A stretch of 59,165 nt of DNA from Eubacteriales bacterium (GCA_030625815.1 DAOUQF010000007.1:1-59165); one strand, 5' to 3'; positions 44,318-52,273 are shown, numbered from the stretch's first letter. The notes: a model not told the origin generated them from the letters alone. Numbers and translations are program-made.

Positions 44318-45100
44318 TTATTTGTCTCTATTGGACGCGGCTCGCGCATACAGGTCACACAGGGTGTTTTCAAAATGATTGCTATGGGCTTTCACCCATT
44401 CAAACTCAATATATTTGCCCTTGGACAACTCGTTGAACCGCTGCCACATCTCGATATTTTTCACTTTCTCTCCGTTTACGGTCATCCAGCCATTGAGTTC
44501 CCAATTGACAATCCACTCCGTCAATCCTTTTCTCACATACTGACTGTCTGTAACAATCCGAATTTTTTCCGCGTCCCTCAGGATTTCCAGTCCCTTGATC
44601 GCAGCCATCAGTTCCAGAAGATTGTTTCCAACGCCGTTTACCGATTCTTGGTACAGCGAATACTCGCCATTCATATCCTCATGAATGACGGCAATCCCGC
44701 CTTGCCCTGACTTTTCCATAAAGGAAGCGTCGGTATAGAGCTTGTCCAATCTCTCTTCCGATCGGTCAATGACGTAATTTTTGCAAACCGCCTTCCGCTT
44801 GTCCAGCACCACCAGTTTTGATCGGTCATTGTAAGCCGCCACGTCTTTTCCTATCCGAAAAACAAAGGTCAAATGGAATCCAACAACAAAGGTATCGATT
44901 CTCTTATTGTGCAGCATGGTTCTCAATTGATACTCATTTTCCATAAGCCAAGCTGAAAAGTCAGTCTTCTCCAAATGGTACAGCGCCTTTTTTTCAGGTT
45001 CATAGAGAATATACGCATCCCTCTTGCCGGATGCGATCCGAATCAAATAGGCGTCATTGACTAACTCCATAATATCCATTTTCAAAATTATTGTTTTCAT
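44318..45100 (-). CDS. RNase HI-like protein with an extra N-terminal domain
   Basis: 260 residues from ATG 45100 (AGAGGA upstream). Residues 120-260 are a type 1 RNase H domain with all four acidic residues: Asp124 in YTDASF, Glu163 in LLELMAA, Asp185 in VTDSQYV and Asp249 in CDLYAR, plus the AHSNHFEN loop with the catalytic His. Residues 1-115 form a separate small domain of unknown family that is not the usual hybrid-binding domain. Single gene with its own terminator. Confidence 0.83.
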   Translation of the reverse strand: MKTIILKMDIMELVNDAYLIRIASGKRDAYILYEPEKKALYHLEKTDFSAWLMENEYQLRTMLHNKRIDTFVVGFHLTFVFRIGKDVAAYNDRSKLVVLDKRKAVCKNYVIDRSEERLDKLYTDASFMEKSGQGGIAVIHEDMNGEYSLYQESVNGVGNNLLELMAAIKGLEILRDAEKIRIVTDSQYVRKGLTEWIVNWELNGWMTVNGEKVKNIEMWQRFNELSKGKYIEFEWVKAHSNHFENTLCDLYARAASNRDK

Positions 45101-45211
45101 GGCAAATCCTCTTAAATTTCGATATTTGCACTCATTGTACCATATCCCCTCTAAAATCAACTATCGTCAGCCATGGATTCCACCATAACGGAGCGATTCA
45201 TTCCAACTGTC

Positions 45212-45242
45212 AAAAAAAACATGCACGAATATCTCGCGCATG
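45212..45242 (-). terminator. Terminator after the PHP phosphatase gene
   Basis: Stem CATGCACG / CGCGCATG (45220-45227 with 45235-45242, one mismatch) followed on the minus strand by a T run. Third member of the CATGCACG hairpin group. Confidence 0.78.
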
Positions 45243-45248
45243 TCTCGT

Positions 45249-45962
45249 TTATTCTTGATTCAGAAGCTCTTCCAACTTCTCTACACTCGTATTAATCACC
45301 AATTCTTCTGGAAAGTCCACCTCTTCAATCAGGGCAAGGGCTTCATCGAATCGTCCCACATCATAATAGATATGCGCGTCACTGCCCAGGATAATCTTTG
45401 CGCCATGCTCCTTTGCCGCTAGCAGCATCGCTGTTGCGTTTGCTTTTCCATTTTTTCGAACCGAGTTTGGCACCAGGGAAGAGTTGTTCAACTCAAGGGC
45501 AACGCCTGTTTCCTTCGCGGCCTCCGCCAAACGGTCAAAATCCACTGGAATCCGATCGTCGTCGGAATGTCCAATGATCTTCACATGGGGATTCTTCATG
45601 GCATTGACAAAGGCATTGGTATTCTCCTCTTTTGAGCCAATGGTGTAGCATGGTTGATGAATACTGGCAATAACATAATCCACCTTGCTTAAAACCAATG
45701 AAATGATATCAATCTCGCCATCATAATTCGTGATGTTCGCTTCAATCCCCCGCAGAATTCTTACCCCCATAATCTCTGGGCGCACCACGCGATAATTCGA
45801 GAACATATAATCATGTGCGGCTCCCGGCATGCCGCCGCCATGGTCGCTGGTTCCCATAACAGCCAATCCCTTTTCCGCTGCCGCTTCAATGTTCTCCTTC
45901 AAGGTACTGAAAGCGTGGCTGCTCGCCACGGTATGCGTGTGTAAATCCATCACTAGTTTCAA
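45249..45962 (-). CDS. PHP-domain phosphatase, YcdX-like
   Basis: 237 residues. Trinuclear metal site of PHP proteins: MDLHTHTVASSHAF at the start, GTSDHGGGMPGA near residue 38, VIASIHQP, IIGHSDDDR and ILGSDAHIYYDVG near the end. YcdX-type members act on small phosphate esters. Single gene; substrate unknown. Confidence 0.88.
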   Translation of the reverse strand: MKLVMDLHTHTVASSHAFSTLKENIEAAAEKGLAVMGTSDHGGGMPGAAHDYMFSNYRVVRPEIMGVRILRGIEANITNYDGEIDIISLVLSKVDYVIASIHQPCYTIGSKEENTNAFVNAMKNPHVKIIGHSDDDRIPVDFDRLAEAAKETGVALELNNSSLVPNSVRKNGKANATAMLLAAKEHGAKIILGSDAHIYYDVGRFDEALALIEEVDFPEELVINTSVEKLEELLNQE

Positions 45963-46254
45963 ATCAATTCTCCTTTTAACTCCCTTTTCTCAAACACTAT
46001 GTTCAGTCGCTTCTTCGCGACGCCATTGATAGGAAATGAATCGTACGATTCAACATCTTTACCCTATCTTGAACTGCCCATTTCGTCAAATCTTTTATCG
46101 TCTTTCCAACCAAATACTCATAAACCCCTTCTTTGATTATCTAATATGATCCTATTCATTCTCAACAAAGGCTTTGAATCCAAGAAATGCTGATTATTTT
46201 ATTCAAAATTTCAGGAATCTTTCCTTTTTTGCGCACAGACGGCTAATAATTCTG
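45963..46254. other. Gene-free stretch with one 16-base palindrome
   Basis: No coding frame of note. The only structured feature is the perfect palindrome TGAATCGTACGATTCA at 46037-46052, a possible regulator site. The rest is AT-rich spacer between divergent units. Confidence 0.6.
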
Positions 46255-46260
46255 TATAAT
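46255..46260 (+). promoter_or_regulatory. -10 box of the Moco-riboswitch operon
   Basis: Perfect TATAAT about 20 bases before the start of the riboswitch homology. No good -35 hexamer at 17 bases; a TTGCGC at 46229 is 20 bases away. Confidence 0.5.
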
Positions 46261-46280
46261 GGAAACAATCATATATCGTC

Positions 46281-46376
46281 AGTACTCCGAGTCCTCTCAC
46301 CTACCGCAATGCCATGGTGCTTGGACCGCTGGGTTACAAGGGAAACCTTCTAGCCTCCCGTTTTGGAAAGGAGATA
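46281..46376 (+). promoter_or_regulatory. Moco (molybdenum/tungsten cofactor) riboswitch
   Basis: Conserved parts of the Moco RNA are present in order: CTCCGAG (about 46285), CTCACCTACCGC, ATGGTGCTTGGACCG, a variable GGGTTACAAGGGAAACC stem region and the highly conserved GCCTCCCGTTTTGGAAAGGAG near 46353, split as GCCTCCCG and TTTTGGAAAGGAG. The order matches the E. coli moaA leader. A Moco- or Tuco-type aptamer is thus indicated ahead of a FecCD-type ABC operon. Confidence 0.85.
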
Positions 46377-46402
46377 TTCTGGTTTACTTTGTCCGCAATC
46401 AT

Positions 46403-46423
46403 CCTCCTTTTCAGGGGGTTTTT
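46403..46423 (+). terminator. Weak terminator / anti-ribosome-site element of the riboswitch
   Basis: CCTCC (46403-46407) can pair with GGGGG (46414-46418), followed by five T. The same CTCCTTTT (46404-46411) is a perfect complement of the ribosome site AAAAGGAG at 46442-46449, and nearly of GAAAGGAG at 46366-46373 inside the aptamer. Confidence 0.55.
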
Positions 46424-46458
46424 CTGTTTCTGACGAATAACAAAAGGAGAGCGAAACC

Positions 46459-47019
46459 ATGAAAAAGAAAATCTTATCAGCAATTAGCCTAGTCACTTTG
46501 GTCTGCCTGCTTGCCACCAGCGGATTTGCCGCAAACGGCGAACCCCTGACCCTCGAATCTTCCAATCCAGAAAATGGCGCGGTCGACGTTGCAACGGATC
46601 TGGAAGAAATCGAACTGATGTTTTCGAAAAATGTCGTGAATATGGCTGTAGCCGAAAACAACAAAACCTGTGTTGCCTTCACAGACGGCGACGGAAACGC
46701 GATTCCCTTCGAATTAGTCATGGCAGATGATCAAGTCGATCGAGAAAAGCGCGACTACCTATACATACGACCCGTAGAAGCCTTGTCTGAAGGAACCGCC
46801 TATATCGTGAAAATCAGTGAAGAATTGACCTCAAAGAGCGGAACGTCCCTAGAAGAGGCTCTTGAAGTTTCCTTTACAACAATTGGCGGTGAAATCGTGA
46901 TTGAGCATACGGAAGAGGGATCCTCTGATCCATCCTCCAACAACGGATTGATCTGGGTTGGTCTTCTAGCCTTTGCAGCCATTGGTTTCATTGGATTCCA
47001 ACGACGCAAGAAAAAATAA
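46459..47019 (+). CDS. Exported Ig-like (SbsA/Big_5) protein with C-terminal membrane anchor
   Basis: 186 residues, AAAAGGAG ahead. Signal peptide (MKKKILSAISLVTLVCLLA with cleavage near Ala-Asn), then one SbsA Ig-like domain (SSNPENGAVDVATDLEEIEL, LMFSKNV, then AYIVKISEELTSKSG and FTTIGG), an Asp/Ser linker and a C-terminal membrane helix GLIWVGLLAFAAIGFIG with a basic RRKKK tail. No LPxTG. Such domains often precede metal or heme uptake genes. It is the first gene of the riboswitch operon and overlaps the permease start (TAATG), so an uptake role at the cell surface is inferred. Confidence 0.78.
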   Translation: MKKKILSAISLVTLVCLLATSGFAANGEPLTLESSNPENGAVDVATDLEEIELMFSKNVVNMAVAENNKTCVAFTDGDGNAIPFELVMADDQVDREKRDYLYIRPVEALSEGTAYIVKISEELTSKSGTSLEEALEVSFTTIGGEIVIEHTEEGSSDPSSNNGLIWVGLLAFAAIGFIGFQRRKKK

Positions 47020-48056
47020 TGGCACCCCTGGAAATTTCTCAAAAAAAACAAAGCACGCAACGCATATTGTCAGTAGTCTTTGTGCTCCTTCCCCTTGTCT
47101 TTATCGTAATCACCATGTTTATCGGTCGTTATCCTGTATCGGCTCAAATGGTGATCGATACCGTTTGGAGCAAGGTAACAGGAATACCCGTTGCCGTTCC
47201 GGATATCGCTCAAACCGTGGTCTGGGATATCCGCCTTCCCCGCGCCATCCTCGGCGCATTGGTTGGAGGCGCCCTAGCGGTCAGCGGTGCTTCCCTTCAG
47301 GGACTATTCCACAATCCTCTGGTTGATTCCGGCATTCTTGGGGTCAGCTCCGGTGCAGGATTTGGCGCGGCCCTCGGAATCATTCTCTTCGACAATGTGG
47401 TGATGATCTATGTGCTGTCCTTTATCTTCAGTTTAACCGCTGTATTCTTCAGCTATCTGATCGGTCGAATCTACAGCACAGTACCCAATATTATGCTGGT
47501 CTTGGGCGGCGTGATCGTTTCTTCGATCTTCTCGGCATTGATTTCGTTCTTGAAATATGTCGCCGATCCTTTTGATCAATTGCCCACCATCGTATTTTGG
47601 CTGATGGGCAGCCTCGCCAATGCGGATTACCGGGAAATCTCAATCTCGCTGATCCCCATTCTAGTTGGCACCCTGGGACTCTTCGCTTTGCGATGGCGCA
47701 TCAATGTCTTGTCCTTAGGCGACAAGGAAGCGCGTTCCCTGGGATTGAATACACGCGTTTACAAAATGGCCGTCGTAGTCTGTACAACCCTGGCAACCGC
47801 AGGCGCGGTCAGCGTCAGCGGCATTATCGGATGGATCGGTCTCGTCATTCCCCATATCGGACGTATGATCGTGGGCAATGACAACCGCTACTTAATTCCT
47901 GCCAGCATGTCCATCGGCGCCTGTTTCTTGATTCTTATCGACAATGTCGGCCGCATGCTGACCGGCAGCGAACTGCCCTTAAGCATATTAACAGCCTTAG
48001 TGGGCGGTCCCTTTTATGTCTACTTGCTGAAACGAACCAAAGGAGGCGGCTGGTAA
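47019..48056 (+). CDS. FecCD-family ABC importer permease
   Basis: 345 residues with about ten transmembrane segments. BtuC/FecCD motifs: RLPRAILGALVGGALAVSGA, GLFHNPLVDSGILGVSSGAGFGA and TVFWLMGSLANADY near the middle, and VSVSGIIGWIGLVIPHIGRM near the C terminus. The family imports iron siderophores, heme, cobalamin and, as MolB, molybdate. The Moco riboswitch upstream favours molybdate or tungstate here. Overlaps genes on both sides. Confidence 0.9.
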   Translation: MAPLEISQKKQSTQRILSVVFVLLPLVFIVITMFIGRYPVSAQMVIDTVWSKVTGIPVAVPDIAQTVVWDIRLPRAILGALVGGALAVSGASLQGLFHNPLVDSGILGVSSGAGFGAALGIILFDNVVMIYVLSFIFSLTAVFFSYLIGRIYSTVPNIMLVLGGVIVSSIFSALISFLKYVADPFDQLPTIVFWLMGSLANADYREISISLIPILVGTLGLFALRWRINVLSLGDKEARSLGLNTRVYKMAVVVCTTLATAGAVSVSGIIGWIGLVIPHIGRMIVGNDNRYLIPASMSIGACFLILIDNVGRMLTGSELPLSILTALVGGPFYVYLLKRTKGGGW

Positions 48057-48901
48057 TGCATTTAATTGAAATTCAAGATCTGTCCTTTGCCTATCCACAA
48101 TTGGCTGCCCTTCAGGATATCTCCCTCCATATGGATACCGGCGAGGCGCTATGCTTGGTTGGACCCAATGGATGTGGAAAGACAACCCTTCTGGATCATT
48201 TGATCGGCGCCCATTCCATGCAAAAGGGCCGTATTTTTTTCGAAGGAAAGGACTTTCGAAAGCTACGCACCAAGGAGCTGGCCAAGCGTATCGGCTATGT
48301 TCCCCAATCCAGGCGCAATACCTTTCCCTATCGAGTGCTGGACTTCGTGCTAATGGGCAGAACCCCCTATACGGGTGTATTCGCCAGCCCCGATGAGAAC
48401 GATAGACAGATCGCCTTGGACGCCCTCGAAGAAATTGGAATCCTGGCCTTCCAGGATCGTATCTTTACGCAATTAAGCGGCGGCGAACGACAATTGGTCA
48501 TACTGGCCCGCGCCCTTGCACAAAAGACGCCTCTGCTCTTAATGGATGAGCCCACGGCTCACCTGGATTTTGCCCATGAGCTGATGGTTTTGGAAACCAT
48601 CGTAAAGATGATCAAAACCCAAAATTTATCGGTGATGATGGCAACCCATTTCCCGAACCACGCCTTCTATCTGCAGAGCAACGGGGTTCCCACCCGCGTT
48701 GTCATGATGAAACAGGGCAAGATCCTGCAGATCGGCCAGCCCGATGAGGTTCTTACCGTACCCAATATCGAAAAGGTCTTCGGCGTCAATTCTCGAATCC
48801 TTTCGATCCAAAATGGACAATCCGGTGGAATGAAAACCATCGTTCCAGTTAAAACCGCAAATCAGAGTGAAAGGATGATTATATGCGACAAAATCGGTTA
48901 A
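48056..48901 (+). CDS. FecCD-type ABC importer ATPase
   Basis: 281 residues. Walker A VGPNGCGKTTL, Q-loop in YVPQSRRNTFPY, signature LSGGERQLVILARAL, Walker B LLLMDEPTAHLDF and switch His in ATHFPNHAF. A C-terminal extension of about 40 residues overlaps the binding-protein gene by 19 bases. Pairs with the permease just upstream. Confidence 0.92.
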   Translation: MHLIEIQDLSFAYPQLAALQDISLHMDTGEALCLVGPNGCGKTTLLDHLIGAHSMQKGRIFFEGKDFRKLRTKELAKRIGYVPQSRRNTFPYRVLDFVLMGRTPYTGVFASPDENDRQIALDALEEIGILAFQDRIFTQLSGGERQLVILARALAQKTPLLLMDEPTAHLDFAHELMVLETIVKMIKTQNLSVMMATHFPNHAFYLQSNGVPTRVVMMKQGKILQIGQPDEVLTVPNIEKVFGVNSRILSIQNGQSGGMKTIVPVKTANQSERMIICDKIG

Positions 48902-49968
48902 AAAAACAACTATTGATTCTCCTGCTGATGGCGAGCCTGATCCTGCCCGCCTGCTCATCCGGACAATCCTCGGATCAAAAAACATCGGTTCCAACAACCC
49001 TTGTTTCCGACACCCATGGCCGCGAGGTGGCGGTGCCCAATGAAATGGATTCCATCGGCACCCTCTTTGCCGTTGCCGGTCATATCACCACCATGCTGGG
49101 AGAAGGCGAAAAGATCACCGCCATCAGCAATGGCTTGCGACGGGACAAGCTTCTCTTGGAAATCTGCCCCTCCATCGGAGAATCGGTGATTCCCAAGGTG
49201 AGCGGCAGCATCAACATCGAAGAGGTTTTAACCGCGGATCCCGATCTGCTCTTTATTGATTCGGAGATCGCAACCTTTGAAAAAGAAACCGCAAAATTCG
49301 ACAAACTGCATATTCCCTATTTTGTCGTGGATTTCAACTCCATTGTGGAGCAGCAATTCCTGGTGCAGCAGATGGGAATCGCCTTGAATCAAGAGGAAGA
49401 GGCTCAAGCCTATAACGACTTCTACACCGACTGCATCGAACGCGTAGAACGCATCGTTGCAACCATACCCATGGAAAAACGGGTGCGCGTCTATCATTCC
49501 GTCAATGAGGCGACAAGAACCGATGCCCCGGACACCCTGCCGGCTGACTGGCTAACAATCGTCGGCGCGATTAATGTTTCCTTGGATGATCCCTTGGAAT
49601 TTACCGACAACAAGTATTTCGCCAGCCTGGAACAGATTATGATGTGGAATCCCGATGTGATTCTCGTCAACGAAGATGGTGTCGATGAATATATCCGCAC
49701 CAAGGATCAATGGCAAACCCTAAACGCCGTGATTCATGATCGCGTCTATCTGATGCCCAACGGCATCTCAAGATGGGGGCATCCAACATCCATCGAAACC
49801 CCCTTGGCGATTCTTTGGACGGCCAAGACCTTGTATCCCGACTATTTTGAAGATCTGAACGTAGAAGAGGCGGCACGCACCTTTTACCGTGAATTCTTTG
49901 AGTATGAAATATCCGATGAGCTCTTGCAGCAAGTCATGATTGGCAAAGGCATGCGAAATATCAAATAG
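48883..49968 (+). CDS. BtuF/MolA-like metal-binding lipoprotein
   Basis: 361 residues; start within the end of the ATPase gene, AAAGGAT ahead. Lipobox LPAC at about Cys24. Type III binding fold: LVSDTHGREVAVPNEM, VAGHITTMLGEG, INIEEVLTADPDLLFI, IPYFVVDFNSIVEQQ and a long central helix, ending in GKGMRNIK. This completes an SBP-dependent FecCD importer. Molybdate or tungstate is the likely cargo from the riboswitch, although the family alone would not say so. Confidence 0.88.
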   Translation: MRQNRLKKQLLILLLMASLILPACSSGQSSDQKTSVPTTLVSDTHGREVAVPNEMDSIGTLFAVAGHITTMLGEGEKITAISNGLRRDKLLLEICPSIGESVIPKVSGSINIEEVLTADPDLLFIDSEIATFEKETAKFDKLHIPYFVVDFNSIVEQQFLVQQMGIALNQEEEAQAYNDFYTDCIERVERIVATIPMEKRVRVYHSVNEATRTDAPDTLPADWLTIVGAINVSLDDPLEFTDNKYFASLEQIMMWNPDVILVNEDGVDEYIRTKDQWQTLNAVIHDRVYLMPNGISRWGHPTSIETPLAILWTAKTLYPDYFEDLNVEEAARTFYREFFEYEISDELLQQVMIGKGMRNIK

Positions 49969-49979
49969 AGGAGACAACC

Positions 49980-50714
49980 ATGAAAATATTATTGACCATC
50001 GATGATACGGACAATCTGGAAAGCGCCGGAACCGGCGAGCTGTGCGAAACGATCGCAGCAAGCATTGAAGAAAAAGGCTGGGGGACCTGCTCCGGCGTAA
50101 CCCGACATCAGCTGTTTATCCATGAAGACATTCCCTATACCTCCCATAACAGTTCCATGTGTTTTCGAGCGAATATCCATGAGGACCACCTCGAACCGAT
50201 TATCGCTTTTGCCTCAAATTTTCTTGAAACCGAAAGTGCGGAAGGCTCGGATCCCGGTCTCTGCGTCGTCAACGAAGAAGCCTTGCAGGCTCCGCAAAAA
50301 CTGATAGCATTCGGCGAAAAAGCAAAGAAAAAAGTGCTAACCAAAACAGATGCCTATGGCTTGGCGAAAGAATTGTCCATCCACCTTTCCGAACACGGGG
50401 GAACCGGCGACGGAATCATCGGCGCCTTGGCTGGAACGGGTTTGCGGCTGACAGGCAATGACGGACGATTCAAGGGCCATCATCAAATTCCTATAAGCAC
50501 TGATCCAACAACCGTAAAGGAGCTGCTGGATCATCCGCGAATCGATCGAGTGGAGGAGCTTCACGGCGAGGCATTGCCGTTGAACACGGCAGTATCTTTG
50601 TCCAACAAGGTGAAGACAGTATTGTTGAATCATGACTCTGTTTTGCTTTTGTATCAAGATCCAAAAGATCAGCTCTGGAAGAACTGCACCAAGCAGCATT
50701 TGAAAGGATTTTAG
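49980..50714 (+). CDS. TiaS-like protein (ATP-grasp-like N-terminal domain of tRNA-Ile2 agmatinylcytidine synthetase)
   Basis: 244 residues with GAGGAGA ahead. Opens ILLTIDDTDNLESAGTGEL, like the start of archaeal TiaS (IGIDDTDSP), and has GGTGDGIIGALAGTGLRL near residue 140, a glycine-rich motif of the same family. Archaeal TiaS is longer and has an RNA-binding OB and zinc part, absent here. Bacteria use TilS instead, so this short form probably has another job. It is translated behind the binding protein of the Moco-riboswitch importer; a metal- or cofactor-linked role is inferred. I would not assign tRNA modification. Confidence 0.6.
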   Translation: MKILLTIDDTDNLESAGTGELCETIAASIEEKGWGTCSGVTRHQLFIHEDIPYTSHNSSMCFRANIHEDHLEPIIAFASNFLETESAEGSDPGLCVVNEEALQAPQKLIAFGEKAKKKVLTKTDAYGLAKELSIHLSEHGGTGDGIIGALAGTGLRLTGNDGRFKGHHQIPISTDPTTVKELLDHPRIDRVEELHGEALPLNTAVSLSNKVKTVLLNHDSVLLLYQDPKDQLWKNCTKQHLKGF

Positions 50715-50715
50715 A

Positions 50716-50925
50716 ATGGACAACTCATGGTTTAAACCTAACAAGCATGGACACCCGACCTATCAGGGCGGTCAAGAGGACTGGGAAACCGTTCATGGAA
50801 TCGCAAAAGCCTGCTCCTCTTTTCTTGTGGATGACGAGGATGAATGCGTTTCGGATTTGGATCCCTCTTGCTACAATTGCAAATACCGAAGATGGACGTC
50901 CCGCTCCTTTACCTGCATGAAATAA
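50716..50925 (+). CDS. Small Cys-rich protein of unknown function
   Basis: 69 residues, ATG one base after the stop of the TiaS-like gene. Polar and hydrophilic; five cysteines (CSS, DECVSD, SCYNCKY and SFTC) in the last 40 residues could form a metal or cluster site. I do not recognise a named family. As the last gene of the Moco-riboswitch operon, and immediately before its terminator, it is probably real and functionally linked. Confidence 0.68.
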   Translation: MDNSWFKPNKHGHPTYQGGQEDWETVHGIAKACSSFLVDDEDECVSDLDPSCYNCKYRRWTSRSFTCMK

Positions 50926-50927
50926 AC

Positions 50928-50968
50928 AAAACCCTCAAGCCCGATCGAAATCGGAGTTGAGGGTTTTT
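50928..50968 (+). terminator. Terminator of the Moco-riboswitch operon
   Basis: Stem AAAACCCTCAA / TTGAGGGTTTT (50928-50938 with 50957-50967), inner CCGAT/ATCGG pairing, then a T run. It also separates the convergent trpS gene. Confidence 0.92.
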
Positions 50969-50986
50969 CTTTAGAGGCAATCAAAT

Positions 50987-51985
50987 CTAGACTTGAACCA
51001 AGCCAATCTTCTTCTTTGTTTTTCTAAGGGTTTTCACGGCCATGCGGTTTGCCTTTTCAGCATGCTCTTTCATGATCGCTTCCAAGCCCTTCTTGTCGCT
51101 CATCAATTCTTCAAATCGCTTTTGAATCGGCTCCAACTCACCAATTACCACATCGGCAACGGCATCCTTAAACGCCCCATAACCCTGACCTTCAAACTTC
51201 GCTTCGATTGCCTCAAACGAATCTCCCGAAATGGCTTGATGGATCTCCATCAAGTTCGAGATCCCCGCCTTGTTTTCAGGGTCATAGGCTACCTTGGCGT
51301 CGGAATCCGTCACGGCGCTTCTGAATTTCTTTCGAATCACATTCGGCGGATCCAGCAAAAGGATATATCCCTTCTCATTGGTATCCGACTTGCTCATCTT
51401 CTTCTTTGGCTCCTGCAAGCTTTTCACTCGCGCGCCCGATTTTCCAAAATACCCTTCCGGTACAGCAAAGGTCGGGCTATAGGCATTATTAAATCGACTC
51501 GCAACGTCCCGCGCCAATTCCAAATGCTGTTTTTGATCCGCGCCAATCGGAACCAGATCCGCTTGATACAAGAGAATGTCCGCCGCCATCAATACCGGAT
51601 AGTCGAACAACCCTGCATTGATATTGTCTTCGTGCTTTTTGGATTTATCCTTGAATTGCGTCATGCGGCTCAATTCTCCGAAATAGGTGTAATTGTTGAG
51701 GATCCAACTCAACTCGGCATGCCCAGATACATGGGATTGCACGAACACCAAGGCTTTTTCGGGATCAATTCCACAAGCCAACACCAAAGCGAATGCCTGG
51801 TAGGTTTGATGGCGAAGATCTTTCGGCACCTGACGCACGGTCAAAGCGTGCAGATCGACAACACAAAAAATACTGTTGTATTCTTCCTGTAAATTCTTCC
51901 AATTGCGAATTGCCCCCAAGTAATTGCCAAGGGTAAATACCCCAGTTGGTTGAATGCCGCTAAAAATAATCTTTTTTTCTTCCAT
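50987..51985 (-). CDS. trpS: Tryptophanyl-tRNA synthetase
   Basis: 332 residues. Class I aminoacyl-tRNA synthetase with IIFSGIQPTGVFTLGNYLGA (HIGH-like) and KKMSKSDTN (KMSKS) motifs, QTLP-like GADQKQHLELARD in the middle. Charges tRNA-Trp. Controlled by the tryptophan T-box upstream, with GGAGG ahead of the ATG. Confidence 0.97.
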   Translation of the reverse strand: MEEKKIIFSGIQPTGVFTLGNYLGAIRNWKNLQEEYNSIFCVVDLHALTVRQVPKDLRHQTYQAFALVLACGIDPEKALVFVQSHVSGHAELSWILNNYTYFGELSRMTQFKDKSKKHEDNINAGLFDYPVLMAADILLYQADLVPIGADQKQHLELARDVASRFNNAYSPTFAVPEGYFGKSGARVKSLQEPKKKMSKSDTNEKGYILLLDPPNVIRKKFRSAVTDSDAKVAYDPENKAGISNLMEIHQAISGDSFEAIEAKFEGQGYGAFKDAVADVVIGELEPIQKRFEELMSDKKGLEAIMKEHAEKANRMAVKTLRKTKKKIGLVQV

Positions 51986-52004
51986 CTCAATTTCCTCCTT
52001 CCAT

Positions 52005-52038
52005 AAAAAAAGCCCTTAAATCCATATTGGATTTAAGG
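52005..52038 (-). terminator. T-box terminator
   Basis: CCTTAAATCC (52014-52023) pairs with GGATTTAAGG (52029-52038); the minus strand continues into seven T (complement of 52005-52011). Competes with the antiterminator formed around the T-box sequence. Confidence 0.93.
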
Positions 52039-52250
52039 ACGAATCTCTCCGCGGTGCCACCTTTGTTGGATGCGACTCGCATCCCGCTTATCCCGTAACG
52101 GCGGGAACCGGACCCGACTATGTCTTCATCGGCCATTTTGCAAGTCCATTCACCAAAAGTCTCTAGACAAGGCTTCCACCATTCCCCGCTCGCTATCCTG
52201 TTTCTTCCGGTTACTCTTCTTGCGCATCAATGTTTCCTATCGAATTGCAT
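52039..52250 (-). promoter_or_regulatory. T-box leader RNA, tRNA-Trp specific
   Basis: On the minus strand the leader has the stem I hallmarks GAGCGGGGAATGGTGGAAG, the specifier loop GAATGGAC with the Trp codon TGG at 52148-52146, and the T-box GGTGGCACCGCG at 52061-52050 followed by the terminator. Uncharged tRNA-Trp would promote readthrough into trpS. Confidence 0.95.
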
Positions 52251-52273
52251 TCATTGTAACAAATATCAATCAA

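Noticed and set aside
47019-49968. Cobalamin or heme importer
   Set aside because: The protein families allow it, but no cobalamin riboswitch or heme-linked gene is present and the leader matches the Moco RNA.
50993-51892. 299-residue open frame antisense to trpS
   Set aside because: Shadow of TrpS; Cys/His/Arg-rich composition without any recognisable fold.
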